From assembly GCA_023459275.1 (NCBI GenBank), contig JAEWVC010000011.1:1-39193 (forward strand): DNA of 39,193 nucleotides, given 5' to 3'. How positions within the stretch are numbered: position 1 is the stretch's first letter; each line of letters starts with the position of its first letter. The position numbers and the translations under genes were made by a program. The DNA comes from Bacillota bacterium. GTDB taxonomy: Bacteria; Bacillota; Clostridia; Christensenellales; Aristaeellaceae. Below are positions 8,462-16,479 of the stretch, piece by piece. The notes under the pieces are model-generated. The model saw only the letters and a list, made by a program, of their open reading frames with translations, did no database searches and had not been told where the DNA came from.

Positions 8462-9429
8462 GCGAAGCCAGTACAAAGAATCCCTTGTTTGAGGTGCGGG
8501 GGCTCAAAAAGTATTTCCCCGTAGGCGGAAAGCATATGGTCCATGCGCTGGATGACATTGATCTGGATGTATTCCAGGGTGAGACGCTGGGGCTGGTTGG
8601 TGAATCCGGCTGCGGCAAGACCACCCTGGGGCGGACCATGATCCGCATTTATGAACCTACGGCCGGCACGGTAAAATATAACGGGCATGATATCCATCAT
8701 CTGAACAAAGAGGATGCCAAACAATACTGCAAAGATGTCCAAATGATCTTCCAGGATCCCTATGCCTCTCTCGACCCAAGGATGACCGTCGGTTCCATTA
8801 TTGGAGAAGGGATCAGCATCCACCAAATCATGGGCAATAAGGAGCGGCAGGAGCGTATTGCCACACTTTTAACCCAGGTGGGGCTCAATAAGGAGCACAG
8901 CAACCGCTTCCCCCATGAATTTTCAGGCGGACAGCGGCAAAGAATCGGCATCGCCAGGGCGCTGGCCATCGATCCCAAGTGTATCATCTGCGACGAGCCC
9001 ATCTCCGCCCTGGACGTATCCATCCAAAGCCAGATCGTAAACCTTCTGCGGAAGCTGCAGCGCGACCTGGGCCTTACCTATGTGTTCATCGCTCATGACT
9101 TGAGCATGGTCAAGTATATCTCCGACCGGGTAGCGGTGATGTATTTGGGCCACATTATGGAAATCGCTCAGAGCGATGAAATATACCATCAGCCGTTGCA
9201 TCCCTACACCCAGGCGCTGTTGTCGGCGATTCCCATTCCCGATCCCATCAAGGAAATGGAAAAAAAGCGCATCCTCCTTTCGGGGGATGTGCCCAGCGTG
9301 CTCAAGGAGCAAAAAGGCTGCCCTTTCCGCGGGCGTTGCCGCTATGCCATGCCACGCTGCGAGACGGAAAAGCCAAAGCTTCGGGAGGTGGCACCCAATC
9401 ACAAAGTAGCATGCCATCTGGTGGAATAG
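8458..9429 (+). CDS. Peptide ABC transporter ATP-binding protein (OppF/DppF family)
   Basis: Second ATPase of the importer, 323 residues from the ATG at 8458. Walker A is GESGCGKT (48-55), the signature FSGGQRQR begins at 155, Walker B is CIICDE (175-180) and the H-loop His is 213. The C-terminal extension holds CPFRGRCRYAMPRC. An in-frame codon at 8398 would extend the ORF into oppD, but the ATG at 8458 overlaps the oppD stop as ATGA and has a purine-rich GGGGGAGA site upstream, so it is preferred. Last gene of the operon; transcription should stop at the hairpin at 9505-9539, inside the convergent gene. Confidence 0.93.
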   Translation: MSEASTKNPLFEVRGLKKYFPVGGKHMVHALDDIDLDVFQGETLGLVGESGCGKTTLGRTMIRIYEPTAGTVKYNGHDIHHLNKEDAKQYCKDVQMIFQDPYASLDPRMTVGSIIGEGISIHQIMGNKERQERIATLLTQVGLNKEHSNRFPHEFSGGQRQRIGIARALAIDPKCIICDEPISALDVSIQSQIVNLLRKLQRDLGLTYVFIAHDLSMVKYISDRVAVMYLGHIMEIAQSDEIYHQPLHPYTQALLSAIPIPDPIKEMEKKRILLSGDVPSVLKEQKGCPFRGRCRYAMPRCETEKPKLREVAPNHKVACHLVE

Positions 9430-9483
9430 CGGTCTGCTTCCTTGCTGCCAGGCAGGCACAGCCTTTTCAAATGTGAGAAACAG

Positions 9484-10908
9484 TTATGCGTCCTTTGTCG
9501 CTTCCGCCCCCATGTTCTCAGGAACTGGGGGCGTTTTTTCAAGGTCATTTTCCCTGTACTCAAACCCCTGCGTGCTGTCCGTTTTGAAAAAAACCGTCAG
9601 CGTGCGGAACAGCAGCTTGATATCCTGCCAGATAGAAAAATTTTCGATGTATATAAGGTCCATCATCAGTTTGTCCCTGGCACAGGTATTGTACCGGCCT
9701 TCGATCTGTGCATGCCCTGTCAGGCCGGCCTTCATTTTGTACCGGTACATAAATGCCGGAAACTCACGGCTGTATTGGGATACGTTTTCCAACATTTCGG
9801 CCCTGGGGCCCACCAAACTCATATCGCCCTTGAGGATGTTGAAAAACTGCGGTGTTTCATCCAGCCGCCACTTGCGCAGCACTGCGCCTACCCGGGTGAT
9901 CCGGCCGTCATTGCGCTTTGCGGAAACTTGGGCAGCCTCCGCTTCCGCGCCTTTGCGCATGGTCCTGAATTTAAGAATTTGAAAAATCTTTCCTCCCACG
10001 GTCATCCGTTTTTGCCTGAAAAAAACGGGTGCACCGTCCTCCAGCAGGATAGCGGCGGCAGCAATCAACATCATGGGAGACAAAATTGCCAGCGCAATAA
10101 GGGACAAAACGATATCCATGGCGCGTTTCACAAGCAACTCATGGGCTTCCAGCGGCCCGCGGCCCATGGCAACAAAGGGGCAGTCGTCCAAAACCACCTG
10201 CCGCCCGTTAGCCACCATCACATCGTAGATATCCGCGGTGGTATATACGTTCTTCTGCTGCTCATAGCAGTAAGCCAGCAGCCGCGCCCGGGGTTCTGCG
10301 GGAATTTCCGCAAAGAACACGGTGTCGCTGCGCAAAATACATTCCCGCACATCCCGGACGCTGTACTTGACCATGTCCCGCACGTCATACTGCAGGCGGT
10401 AGCGGTGCAGCTTGACCGCGACATGGACGGCAGCTTCCCTGGAACTAGCGATGATGCAGCATTTTTCCGGCGGATGCAGCGAAAAATACAGGCTGTTTCC
10501 CAGCCGTGTGAACAGCACAATGGTAACGATCTGAAGCACAAACGCGCATATCAAAAGCAAAAAATCCAACCCGAAAAGCGTCAATCCAGCATACTTGGCT
10601 TCATTGACATTCATGATTTCCAGTTGCAGATAGGTAACGATATCCGTCATTCCCACCGCCAGCACCAGGGAGGAGATCACCGGCTTGCTTTTCCGCTTCC
10701 CGATGTCGTACCCGCCATACACGGAAAGCATGACGGCTAAGAGTACGGTAAAAGTCAAAAGCGTAACACCGGATGTGCGGCTCAGCATCCATAGCTGCCA
10801 GTTGTTGAGCCCTATCACGCCGAAGAAGCACAGGTACATCAGCACATATAGAAGGACGCGAAGCGGCAGAAACCGCCACCGCTTCTTTCCGTTTTTCCCC
10901 TGGACCAT
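9484..10908 (-). CDS. Membrane sugar-1-phosphate transferase (polyprenyl glycosylphosphotransferase)
   Basis: Probably transfers a sugar-1-phosphate from an NDP-sugar to undecaprenyl phosphate, the first step of an exopolysaccharide or glycan. From the ATG at 10908 it has 474 residues. The N-terminal third holds about four membrane segments and a nucleotide-binding-like middle follows. The C-terminal bacterial sugar transferase domain begins at a membrane segment (VKRAMDIVLSLIALAILSPMM) and carries FFRQKRMTVGGKIFQILKFRTM, RKWRLDETPQFFNILKGDMSLVGPR and the closing YIENFSIWQDIKLLFRTL. The longer frame reaches 11007, upstream of the -35 element, so it cannot be the start; GGGGGA (10920-10915) favours 10908, with 10914 as an alternative. 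The gene stands alone, without neighbouring glycosyltransferases. The sugar is unknown. Confidence 0.88.
   Translation of the reverse strand: MVQGKNGKKRWRFLPLRVLLYVLMYLCFFGVIGLNNWQLWMLSRTSGVTLLTFTVLLAVMLSVYGGYDIGKRKSKPVISSLVLAVGMTDIVTYLQLEIMNVNEAKYAGLTLFGLDFLLLICAFVLQIVTIVLFTRLGNSLYFSLHPPEKCCIIASSREAAVHVAVKLHRYRLQYDVRDMVKYSVRDVRECILRSDTVFFAEIPAEPRARLLAYCYEQQKNVYTTADIYDVMVANGRQVVLDDCPFVAMGRGPLEAHELLVKRAMDIVLSLIALAILSPMMLIAAAAILLEDGAPVFFRQKRMTVGGKIFQILKFRTMRKGAEAEAAQVSAKRNDGRITRVGAVLRKWRLDETPQFFNILKGDMSLVGPRAEMLENVSQYSREFPAFMYRYKMKAGLTGHAQIEGRYNTCARDKLMMDLIYIENFSIWQDIKLLFRTLTVFFKTDSTQGFEYRENDLEKTPPVPENMGAEATKDA
9505..9539 (+). terminator. Intrinsic terminator of the peptide importer operon, inside the convergent gene
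   Basis: CGCCCCCA (9505-9512) pairs with TGGGGGCG (9526-9533), and GTTC with GAAC, around the loop TCAG (T9513 bulged). T6 follows at 9534-9539. The hairpin lies within the last codons of the leftward sugar transferase gene, so the two transcripts overlap. Confidence 0.85.
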
Positions 10909-10963
10909 ATACATTCCCCCATGCCTTGGCAAATCGCGGGGCTGCGTTTCAGGCATCATTGCT

Positions 10964-10992
10964 ATTATACAATTCCCAAAATATATTGTCAA
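10964..10992 (-). promoter_or_regulatory. Consensus sigma-A promoter of the sugar transferase gene
   Basis: Minus strand: perfect TTGACA (10992-10987), a 17-bp spacer and perfect TATAAT (10969-10964), about 56 bp upstream of the chosen ATG. It is the best sigma-A promoter in the window. Confidence 0.9.
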
Positions 10993-11059
10993 AGGAAGCA
11001 TATGCATGTGCGGATTTTTTACAAAATCAGGAACGCAATAATTTTTCTTCCGCCGGGTA

Positions 11060-11088
11060 TTGACGAAACATCAAAATAGGCATACAAT
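11060..11088 (+). promoter_or_regulatory. Sigma-A promoter of the marR-ABC exporter operon
   Basis: TTGACG (11060-11065), a 17-bp spacer and TACAAT (11083-11088). Transcription should start near 11095, inside the palindromic ACCGGT elements, as expected for an autorepressed operon. Confidence 0.8.
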
Positions 11089-11093
11089 GCAAC

Positions 11094-11116
11094 AACCGGT
11101 ATCATTAACCGGTTAA
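11094..11116 (+). promoter_or_regulatory. Candidate MarR operator (palindrome plus direct repeat)
   Basis: AACCGGT occurs at 11094-11100 and again at 11107-11113. The second copy lies in a perfect 12-bp palindrome TTAACCGGTTAA (11105-11116). The elements overlap the predicted transcription start, 21-43 bp before the MarR start codon, a typical place for MarR autorepression. Binding is inferred from position and symmetry. Confidence 0.6.
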
Positions 11117-11136
11117 CTAATTGAAAGGCATGCAGG

Positions 11137-11607
11137 ATGACAGGTAAAACGCTTTTATTCATGAGGTACCATCGGCTGCACCATTTGCTTTTCCAATGCA
11201 TCACAAAAGCGACTGGAAACCCGGCTGTCCACCCTGGGCAGGCCAGGCTTTTAGGCTGCCTTCTGGACAGGGGATCCATCAGCCAAGGGGAGCTTAACCA
11301 CCATATGCAGGTAAGTGCGGCGGCGGTAGCGGTCTCGCTCAGACGCTTGGAACAGCAGGGGCTGATTACAAGGCAGCAAAATCCCGGTGACCGGCGCGAA
11401 AAACAGTTGTCCTTGACCCCATTCGGCATTGCGATGGCCAAGGATATCCGCACGGCGGTGGATAAGGTGCAGGATCAGGCAATCCAAGGCTTTACAGAGG
11501 AAGAAATCCACCTGATAGCCGGCTTCCTTGACAGAATCACGGACAATCTAATAAACGAGCTTGGCCCCGATGCAGCGGATATGCTGAAGGGACCACGAGG
11601 AGAGTGA
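11137..11607 (+). CDS. MarR family transcriptional regulator
   Basis: DNA-binding regulator of 156 residues with a central winged helix: helix-turn-helix around ISQGELNHHMQVSAAAVAVSLRRLEQQGLITR (about 48-79) and a wing QNPGDRREKQLSLT. Flanking helices form the dimer interface. It is the first gene of an operon with two ABC half-transporters, and the arrangement matches drug-responsive repressors that control their own exporter. The stop is 7 nt before the first exporter gene. Effector and regulon are unknown; autorepression is suggested by the palindrome at the promoter. The ribosome binding site is weak (AGG at 11133-11135 is too close), so the start is fairly but not fully secure. Confidence 0.88.
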   Translation: MTGKTLLFMRYHRLHHLLFQCITKATGNPAVHPGQARLLGCLLDRGSISQGELNHHMQVSAAAVAVSLRRLEQQGLITRQQNPGDRREKQLSLTPFGIAMAKDIRTAVDKVQDQAIQGFTEEEIHLIAGFLDRITDNLINELGPDAADMLKGPRGE

Positions 11608-11614
11608 AAAGCAA

Positions 11615-13828
11615 GTGACAAAGATGTTCAAATACCTAAAAAAGTCTTGGCCCATCCTGCTGCTGGTGATTGCTATGCTGGCGGTGCAGGCCATGTGTGA
11701 GCTTGCCCTGCCCAACTATACAGCAAAAATTGTAAACGTTGGCATTCAGCAGCAAGGTATTGAAAACGCTTCTCCGGAGGTAATACGCAAAACGGAGCTG
11801 GAGGCTCTTTCCAATTATATGATAAGCGCCGATTTCCAAAGCACCGTTTTACCCAATTATGTTGAGCTTCCAATACAAAGTGGCACGAAGTATTCCTTGC
11901 AGGCCACGGAAGTGCTCTATGAGCGCAAAGACGTGGACGAGGAGACGCTGGCCTCCCTGGACGGATTGTTTTCCCGGGCTTTTTTGATCCGCATGTTCGC
12001 CGAGGGCAACGTTCCCCAATCCCTGAAGGATGCTGGCATGGGTGAAATGGCGGATAATGCCTCGCAAATGGCAGGAAGCCTGAAGAACCTGTCCGGCCTG
12101 ATCCGTGATGCCGCCTTGGGTATTGCCAACCAGCAAATGGCGGGCATACCCGATTCCATCCTCCTGCAGACCGCCGTTCCTTTTGTCCAGGAGGAGTATC
12201 AGGCTGTGGGTATCAACACCACCAGTTTCCAGCTTGGATACATCCTGCTGTCGGGCCTGAAAATGCTGGGCGTGGCGCTGGCAGCCATGGCAGCCTCCGT
12301 CACAGTGGGTTTTTTGGGCTCACGCATCGCGGCCTCCCTGGGTCGCGAACTGCGCAGCCGTGTGTTCAAGCGGGTGGTATCCTTCTCCCAGAAGGAGATG
12401 GACAAATTCTCCACCGCATCACTGATCACCCGATCCACCAACGATATCCAGCAGGTGCAAATGGTGATGGTGTTCCTCCTGCGCATGGTGATCTACGCGC
12501 CCATCATGGGAGTGGGCGGCATCATTCGCGTGCTAAACACCAACGTCTCCATGGCATGGATCATCGCCCTGGCGGTGGGCTTGCTGCTTTCCGTGGTGGG
12601 TACGCTGTACTTTACCTCCCTTCCCAAGTTCAAAAAGCTGCAGCCCTACATTGACCAGTTGAATCTGGTAGCCAGGGAGACGCTTACCGGCCTGCCCGTG
12701 ATCCGCGCCTTCGGCACCCAACAGAAGGAAAAGGATCGCTTCGATAAGGCAAATGTCATTCTGACAAAGACGCACCGCTTTGTGACGCGGCTGATGTCCG
12801 GCATGATGCCCCTGATGATGCTTATCATGAACGCCATCACGCTTCTCATCCTGTGGGTTGGTGCCCACAGCATCAGCGAGGGAGCCATGCAGGTGGGCGA
12901 CCTCATGGCTTTCATTCAATATGCCATGCAGATCATTATGTCCTTCCTGATGATTTCCTTCCTTTCCATCATGCTGCCCCGGGCCTCCGTGGCCGCAAAG
13001 CGTGTGGATGAGGTGCTTACCTGCCCCTCTTCCCTGGAAGATCCCAAAACTCCGGAAACCTTTGACGGAGCGGTGAAAGGCGTCGTGGAATTCCAGGATG
13101 TATCCTTCCGCTACCCGGACGCCAAGGAGGATATGCTGACCAATATCAGCTTCACCGCCAGGCCAGGACAGACCACTGCCATCCTGGGCGGCACGGGCTC
13201 CGGTAAATCCACCCTGGTGCAGTTGATCCCCCGCTTTTTTGACGTCACGGGCGGCCGGATCCTGGTGGATGGCCGGGACATCCGCGAAGTGACCCAGCAC
13301 GACCTGCGGGATCGCATCGGCTATGTGCCGCAAAAAGGCGTGCTCTTCTCCGGGACCATCGCCTCCAACATTGCCTTTGGTATGGAGGATGCGCCGCTGC
13401 AAGACATCGAAAAGGCGGCTGACATCGCCCAGGCTACGGAATTTATCCTGGATAAGCCGGAGAAGTATGACGATGCCATCTCTCAGGGCGGTTCCAATGT
13501 TTCCGGCGGCCAGAAACAGCGGCTGGCTATCGCCAGGGCTATCATGCGAAAGCCCGAGATCCTGGTGTTTGATGACAGCTTTTCGGCCCTGGATTACCGT
13601 ACGGATGTCAGTCTGCGTTCCGCACTGAAGCGGGAGACAGCGGAAAGCACCGTGATCATTGTGGCCCAGCGCATCGGCACTGTACTTAACGCGGATCAGA
13701 TCATCGTGCTGGACGAGGGCAGCATCGCGGGCATCGGCAGCCATTCGGAACTGATGGAAACCTGCGAGGTCTACAGGCAGATTGCCATGAGCCAGCTTTC
13801 AAAGGAGGAATTGGCACATGCAAAATAA
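11615..13828 (+). CDS. ABC exporter half-transporter with degenerate ATP site and large ectodomain
   Basis: One half of a heterodimeric exporter (multidrug/lipid type IV ABC exporter), 737 residues. TM1 is at about 12-32. An outer segment of roughly 160 residues (about 44-206), rich in helices and Gln/Asn, separates it from TM2; most family members have only a short loop here. The nucleotide-binding domain has Walker A GGTGSGKS (525-532), signature VSGGQKQR and Walker B LVFDD, where Asp654 replaces the catalytic Glu. The switch His is Gln685 (VAQRIG). These changes mark the non-hydrolysing site of heterodimeric exporters. Start GTG at 11615, about 10 nt after AGGAGAG. The gene overlaps its partner by 11 nt. 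Substrate is unknown; drug export is inferred from the MarR neighbour. Confidence 0.9.
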   Translation: MTKMFKYLKKSWPILLLVIAMLAVQAMCELALPNYTAKIVNVGIQQQGIENASPEVIRKTELEALSNYMISADFQSTVLPNYVELPIQSGTKYSLQATEVLYERKDVDEETLASLDGLFSRAFLIRMFAEGNVPQSLKDAGMGEMADNASQMAGSLKNLSGLIRDAALGIANQQMAGIPDSILLQTAVPFVQEEYQAVGINTTSFQLGYILLSGLKMLGVALAAMAASVTVGFLGSRIAASLGRELRSRVFKRVVSFSQKEMDKFSTASLITRSTNDIQQVQMVMVFLLRMVIYAPIMGVGGIIRVLNTNVSMAWIIALAVGLLLSVVGTLYFTSLPKFKKLQPYIDQLNLVARETLTGLPVIRAFGTQQKEKDRFDKANVILTKTHRFVTRLMSGMMPLMMLIMNAITLLILWVGAHSISEGAMQVGDLMAFIQYAMQIIMSFLMISFLSIMLPRASVAAKRVDEVLTCPSSLEDPKTPETFDGAVKGVVEFQDVSFRYPDAKEDMLTNISFTARPGQTTAILGGTGSGKSTLVQLIPRFFDVTGGRILVDGRDIREVTQHDLRDRIGYVPQKGVLFSGTIASNIAFGMEDAPLQDIEKAADIAQATEFILDKPEKYDDAISQGGSNVSGGQKQRLAIARAIMRKPEILVFDDSFSALDYRTDVSLRSALKRETAESTVIIVAQRIGTVLNADQIIVLDEGSIAGIGSHSELMETCEVYRQIAMSQLSKEELAHAK

Positions 13829-15668
13829 CAGGATGCGTCCCCGCGGCCCTATGGGCGGCCCGGGCCACGGCCCCATGATGGGCGGCGAAAAGCCCAAGGA
13901 TTTCAAGGGCACCATGGTAAAGCTGCTCAAGGCCCTGGCCGGATACAGGCTGGCCACCGCCACCGTGATCCTGCTGGCTGTCGCAAGCGCGGTACTGGCT
14001 ATCTACGGACCCAAGCAGTCGGGAAATATCATTGACGAGATCTTCAAGGGGATCATGGGGAGCTTCAAGGGTGGACCGGGAGTTGATTTCAGCGCCGTGG
14101 GCGGCATGCTGCTGGGCCTTTTGCTGCTGTATGCCTTCAGCTCCGTATTCGGCATCCTGCAGGGATATGTGATGGCGGGCGTCTCACAAAACCTGAGCTA
14201 CAATTTCCGCAAGCAGCTGGATGAAAAGATTCACCGCCTGCCCATGAGCCACTTTGACACCGTGACCCACGGCGAGGTGCTCTCCAGAATCACCAACGAT
14301 GTGGACACACTGACCCAGAGCCTGAACCAAAGCCTGTCTCAGGTGATTTCCGCCATCACCATCGCCATCGGCGTATTGGTGATGATGCTCACCATCTCCT
14401 GGCAAATGACGCTGGCAGCCCTTTTGATCGTGCCCCTTTCCGCGGTGTTGATGCAGGTGGTGGTGAAAAAGTCCCAAAAACACTTCATGCGTCAGCAAAA
14501 GTACCTGGGCCATGTGAACGGCCAGGTGGAGGAGGTATACTCCGGGCAATTGATCGTCAAGGCGTTCAACGGAGAAAAACAGGCGGTGGACGCCTTTGAG
14601 AAGGACAACGAGGAGCTGTATGCCTCCGCCTGGAAATCGCAATTCCTGTCCGGGATGATGATGCCCATCACCACCTTCATCGGCAACCTGGGGTACGTGG
14701 TAACGGCCATCTTGGGTGCGTACCTGGCCATCAAGGGGATCATTACCGTAGGCAATATCCAGTCCTTTATCCAATATGTGCGGATGTTCAACCAGCCTCT
14801 TTCCCAGATCGCCCAGGTGACAACACTTCTGCAGTCCACCGCTGCTGCGGCGGAGCGTGTTTTTGAGTTTTTGTCGCTGCCCGAGGAAGATCAAACGGTG
14901 GAAAACCCCACCCCCATCACCGGGCTTCAGGGCCAGGTGACCTTCGATCACGTACACTTTGGCTATACGCCGGAAAAAACCATTATCCACGACTTCAGCG
15001 CCAATGTGATGCCGGGGCAAAAAATTGCCATCGTCGGCCCCACCGGTGCGGGCAAGACCACCATGGTCAAGCTGCTAATGCGCTTTTACGATGTTTCCGG
15101 CGGTGCGATCCTGGTGGACGGCCACGACATCCGAAGCTTTGACCGCCAGGAACTACGCAGCATGTTCGGTATGGTGCTGCAGGACACATGGTTGTTTAAC
15201 GGCAGCGTCCTGGACAACATCCGCTATAGCAGGCCGGACGCCACGCGGGAAGAGGTGGAAGCCGCCGCACGGTCGGCCCACGCCCACCATTTTATCCAGA
15301 CCCTGCCCGGCGGCTACGACATGATCATCAACGAGGAAGCCAACAATATCTCCCAGGGGCAAAAGCAGCTGCTCACCATTGCCAGGGCGATTTTGGCCGA
15401 TCCGCAAATCCTGATTCTGGATGAAGCCACCAGCTCCGTGGACACCCGCACGGAATTGCGCATCCAAAAGGCCATGGATAATCTGATGCGTGACCGCACC
15501 AGCTTTGTCATTGCCCACCGCCTGTCCACCATCAGGGATGCGGATCTCATCCTGGTCATGCGGGACGGGGATATCGTGGAGCAGGGAAATCATGAAGAAC
15601 TGCTGGAAAAAGACGGTTTCTACGCGCAGCTGTACAACGCGCAGTTCCAGCAGGCGCTGTCGGCATAA
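13818..15668 (+). CDS. ABC exporter half-transporter with canonical catalytic site
   Basis: Partner half-transporter of 616 residues. A Gly/Met/Pro-rich cytoplasmic N-terminus (MRPRGPMGGPGHGPMMGG) precedes six membrane segments. The nucleotide-binding domain has Walker A GPTGAGKT, Walker B ILILDEATSSVD with the catalytic Glu, and the switch His in IAHRLST. Its signature is ISQGQKQ instead of SGGQ. In the heterodimer this altered signature would face the degenerate Walker site of the first subunit, so both defects fall on the same ATP site, which supports pairing. The ATG at 13818 overlaps the end of the first gene and follows AAGGAGGAA. A terminator follows 28 nt after the stop. Confidence 0.93.
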   Translation: MQNNRMRPRGPMGGPGHGPMMGGEKPKDFKGTMVKLLKALAGYRLATATVILLAVASAVLAIYGPKQSGNIIDEIFKGIMGSFKGGPGVDFSAVGGMLLGLLLLYAFSSVFGILQGYVMAGVSQNLSYNFRKQLDEKIHRLPMSHFDTVTHGEVLSRITNDVDTLTQSLNQSLSQVISAITIAIGVLVMMLTISWQMTLAALLIVPLSAVLMQVVVKKSQKHFMRQQKYLGHVNGQVEEVYSGQLIVKAFNGEKQAVDAFEKDNEELYASAWKSQFLSGMMMPITTFIGNLGYVVTAILGAYLAIKGIITVGNIQSFIQYVRMFNQPLSQIAQVTTLLQSTAAAAERVFEFLSLPEEDQTVENPTPITGLQGQVTFDHVHFGYTPEKTIIHDFSANVMPGQKIAIVGPTGAGKTTMVKLLMRFYDVSGGAILVDGHDIRSFDRQELRSMFGMVLQDTWLFNGSVLDNIRYSRPDATREEVEAAARSAHAHHFIQTLPGGYDMIINEEANNISQGQKQLLTIARAILADPQILILDEATSSVDTRTELRIQKAMDNLMRDRTSFVIAHRLSTIRDADLILVMRDGDIVEQGNHEELLEKDGFYAQLYNAQFQQALSA

Positions 15669-15692
15669 AGGCCGGTATCCTGACAATTTATA

Positions 15693-15743
15693 AAGGGGCT
15701 GTCTCAAAGCGAGCAAAACGCTGCGAGACAGCCTTTTCTTTTT
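15693..15743 (+). terminator. Intrinsic terminator of the marR-ABC operon
   Basis: GGCTGTCTC (15697-15705) pairs with GAGACAGCC (15725-15733), extended by G-T and A-T pairs, with a partly structured 19-nt loop. It ends in TTTTCTTTTT (15734-15743). Confidence 0.85.
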
Positions 15744-15769
15744 GCCTGAGTTTCAAATACGACGACGGC

Positions 15770-15799
15770 ACATGAGCCGGCGAATCACGGCGCATACTA
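15770..15799 (+). promoter_or_regulatory. Candidate forespore sigma-G promoter of the spoVA operon
   Basis: ACATG (15770-15774, four of five against GHATR) and a fully matching CATACTA (15793-15799, CATNHTA) are separated by 18 bp, the spacing known for sigma-G/sigma-F. It lies between the upstream terminator and the first ORF of the spoVA group. In Bacillus the spoVA operon is sigma-G dependent, which fits. Confidence 0.55.
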
Positions 15800-15852
15800 C
15801 GCCTGCAGGATCATAAGGTGCATCACGCACCAACAAAAGCAGGTGTATGTAA

Positions 15853-15999
15853 ATGGAAGAAGCAAGAACAAACTTGATCCCTTATAGTCTGGAAACCGTG
15901 CCCCGGCCTGGTGACCGCGAAATCCGCATGCGGCCCATGTCTCCAACCATCAACTCCCGCCCACGAGAATTAGCAGAAAAGGAGAAAGCCCATGTTTGA
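15853..15999 (+). CDS. Small ORF (48 aa) overlapping spoVAC, unknown function
   Basis: A 48-codon ORF from ATG 15853 to TGA 15999, Pro/Arg-rich (VPRPGDREIRMRPMSPTI) and without a membrane segment or known motif. AGGTG (15841-15845) lies 7 nt upstream of the ATG. The stop overlaps the spoVAC start by 8 nt, which would allow translational coupling, and the spoVAC ribosome binding site (AAAAGGAGA) is inside its last codons. It lies downstream of the candidate sigma-G promoter, so it would be transcribed with spoVAC-D-E. I do not recognise it; it could be a small spore protein, a leader peptide or a chance ORF. Confidence 0.42.
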   Translation: MEEARTNLIPYSLETVPRPGDREIRMRPMSPTINSRPRELAEKEKAHV

Positions 16000-16468
16000 C
16001 AAACAGCGGCCCATTCCCCTGCGCCAAAAAATGAAACAGGACGCTTACCGCAGCCTGATCGGCCGTATCTCTCCCAAATCTTCCCTGGGCCAGGGGATGC
16101 TACGCGCCTTTCTGACAGGCGGGCTGATCTGCGTCCTGGGGCAGGGATGTGTGGATATCGGCATGGCCTTTTTAGATATGAAGCTATCCACTGCCAGTAC
16201 CTTCGCCAGCATTGTTCTGGTGTTTCTGACGGCGCTTTTTACAGGCCTGGGCCTGTTTGACAGGCTGGCCAAGTTCGGCGGGGCCGGAACGCTGGTGCCT
16301 ATCACGGGCTTTGCCAACGCCATGGTCTCCCCTGCCATGGAATTCCGGCGGGAGGGCATGGTGCTGGGGCTGGGCGCAAAGCTTTTCACCATCGCCGGGC
16401 CTGTGCTGGTATACGGCATCAGCGCATCGGTGATCGTAGGCATTCTGTACGCCATTTTCCGCTGGTAG
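15992..16468 (+). CDS. spoVAC: Stage V sporulation protein AC (dipicolinic acid channel component)
   Basis: Membrane protein of the SpoVA complex, which moves calcium-dipicolinate into the forespore and releases it at germination; in Bacillus SpoVAC behaves as a mechanosensitive channel. 158 residues with a basic N-terminus and about four membrane segments. Family hallmarks are LTGGLICVLGQ, the FGGAGTLVPITGFANAMVSPAMEFRREGMVLGLGAKLFTIAGPVLVYG block and a closing YAIFRW. The ATG at 15992 follows AAAAGGAGA. It is first of a three-gene spoVACDE set, the common clostridial minimum; spoVAA and spoVAB are absent here. Confidence 0.96.
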   Translation: MFDKQRPIPLRQKMKQDAYRSLIGRISPKSSLGQGMLRAFLTGGLICVLGQGCVDIGMAFLDMKLSTASTFASIVLVFLTALFTGLGLFDRLAKFGGAGTLVPITGFANAMVSPAMEFRREGMVLGLGAKLFTIAGPVLVYGISASVIVGILYAIFRW

Positions 16469-16479
16469 GAGGAAATGAT

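Noticed and set aside
9442..10740. 432-codon plus-strand ORF opposite the sugar transferase
   Set aside because: The minus-strand frame encodes a clear bacterial sugar transferase with promoter and ribosome binding site; the plus-strand frame is a shadow rich in His, Gln and Pro.
11145..11160. TAAAACGCTTTTA resembling a catabolite-control (cre) site
   Set aside because: It lacks the required TG and CA ends and lies inside the marR coding region.
12000..12300. Outer domain of the 737-residue exporter as a fused, separate gene
   Set aside because: The frame is continuous and flanked by TM1 and TM2 of the same transporter, so it is an insertion and not a fusion of two genes.
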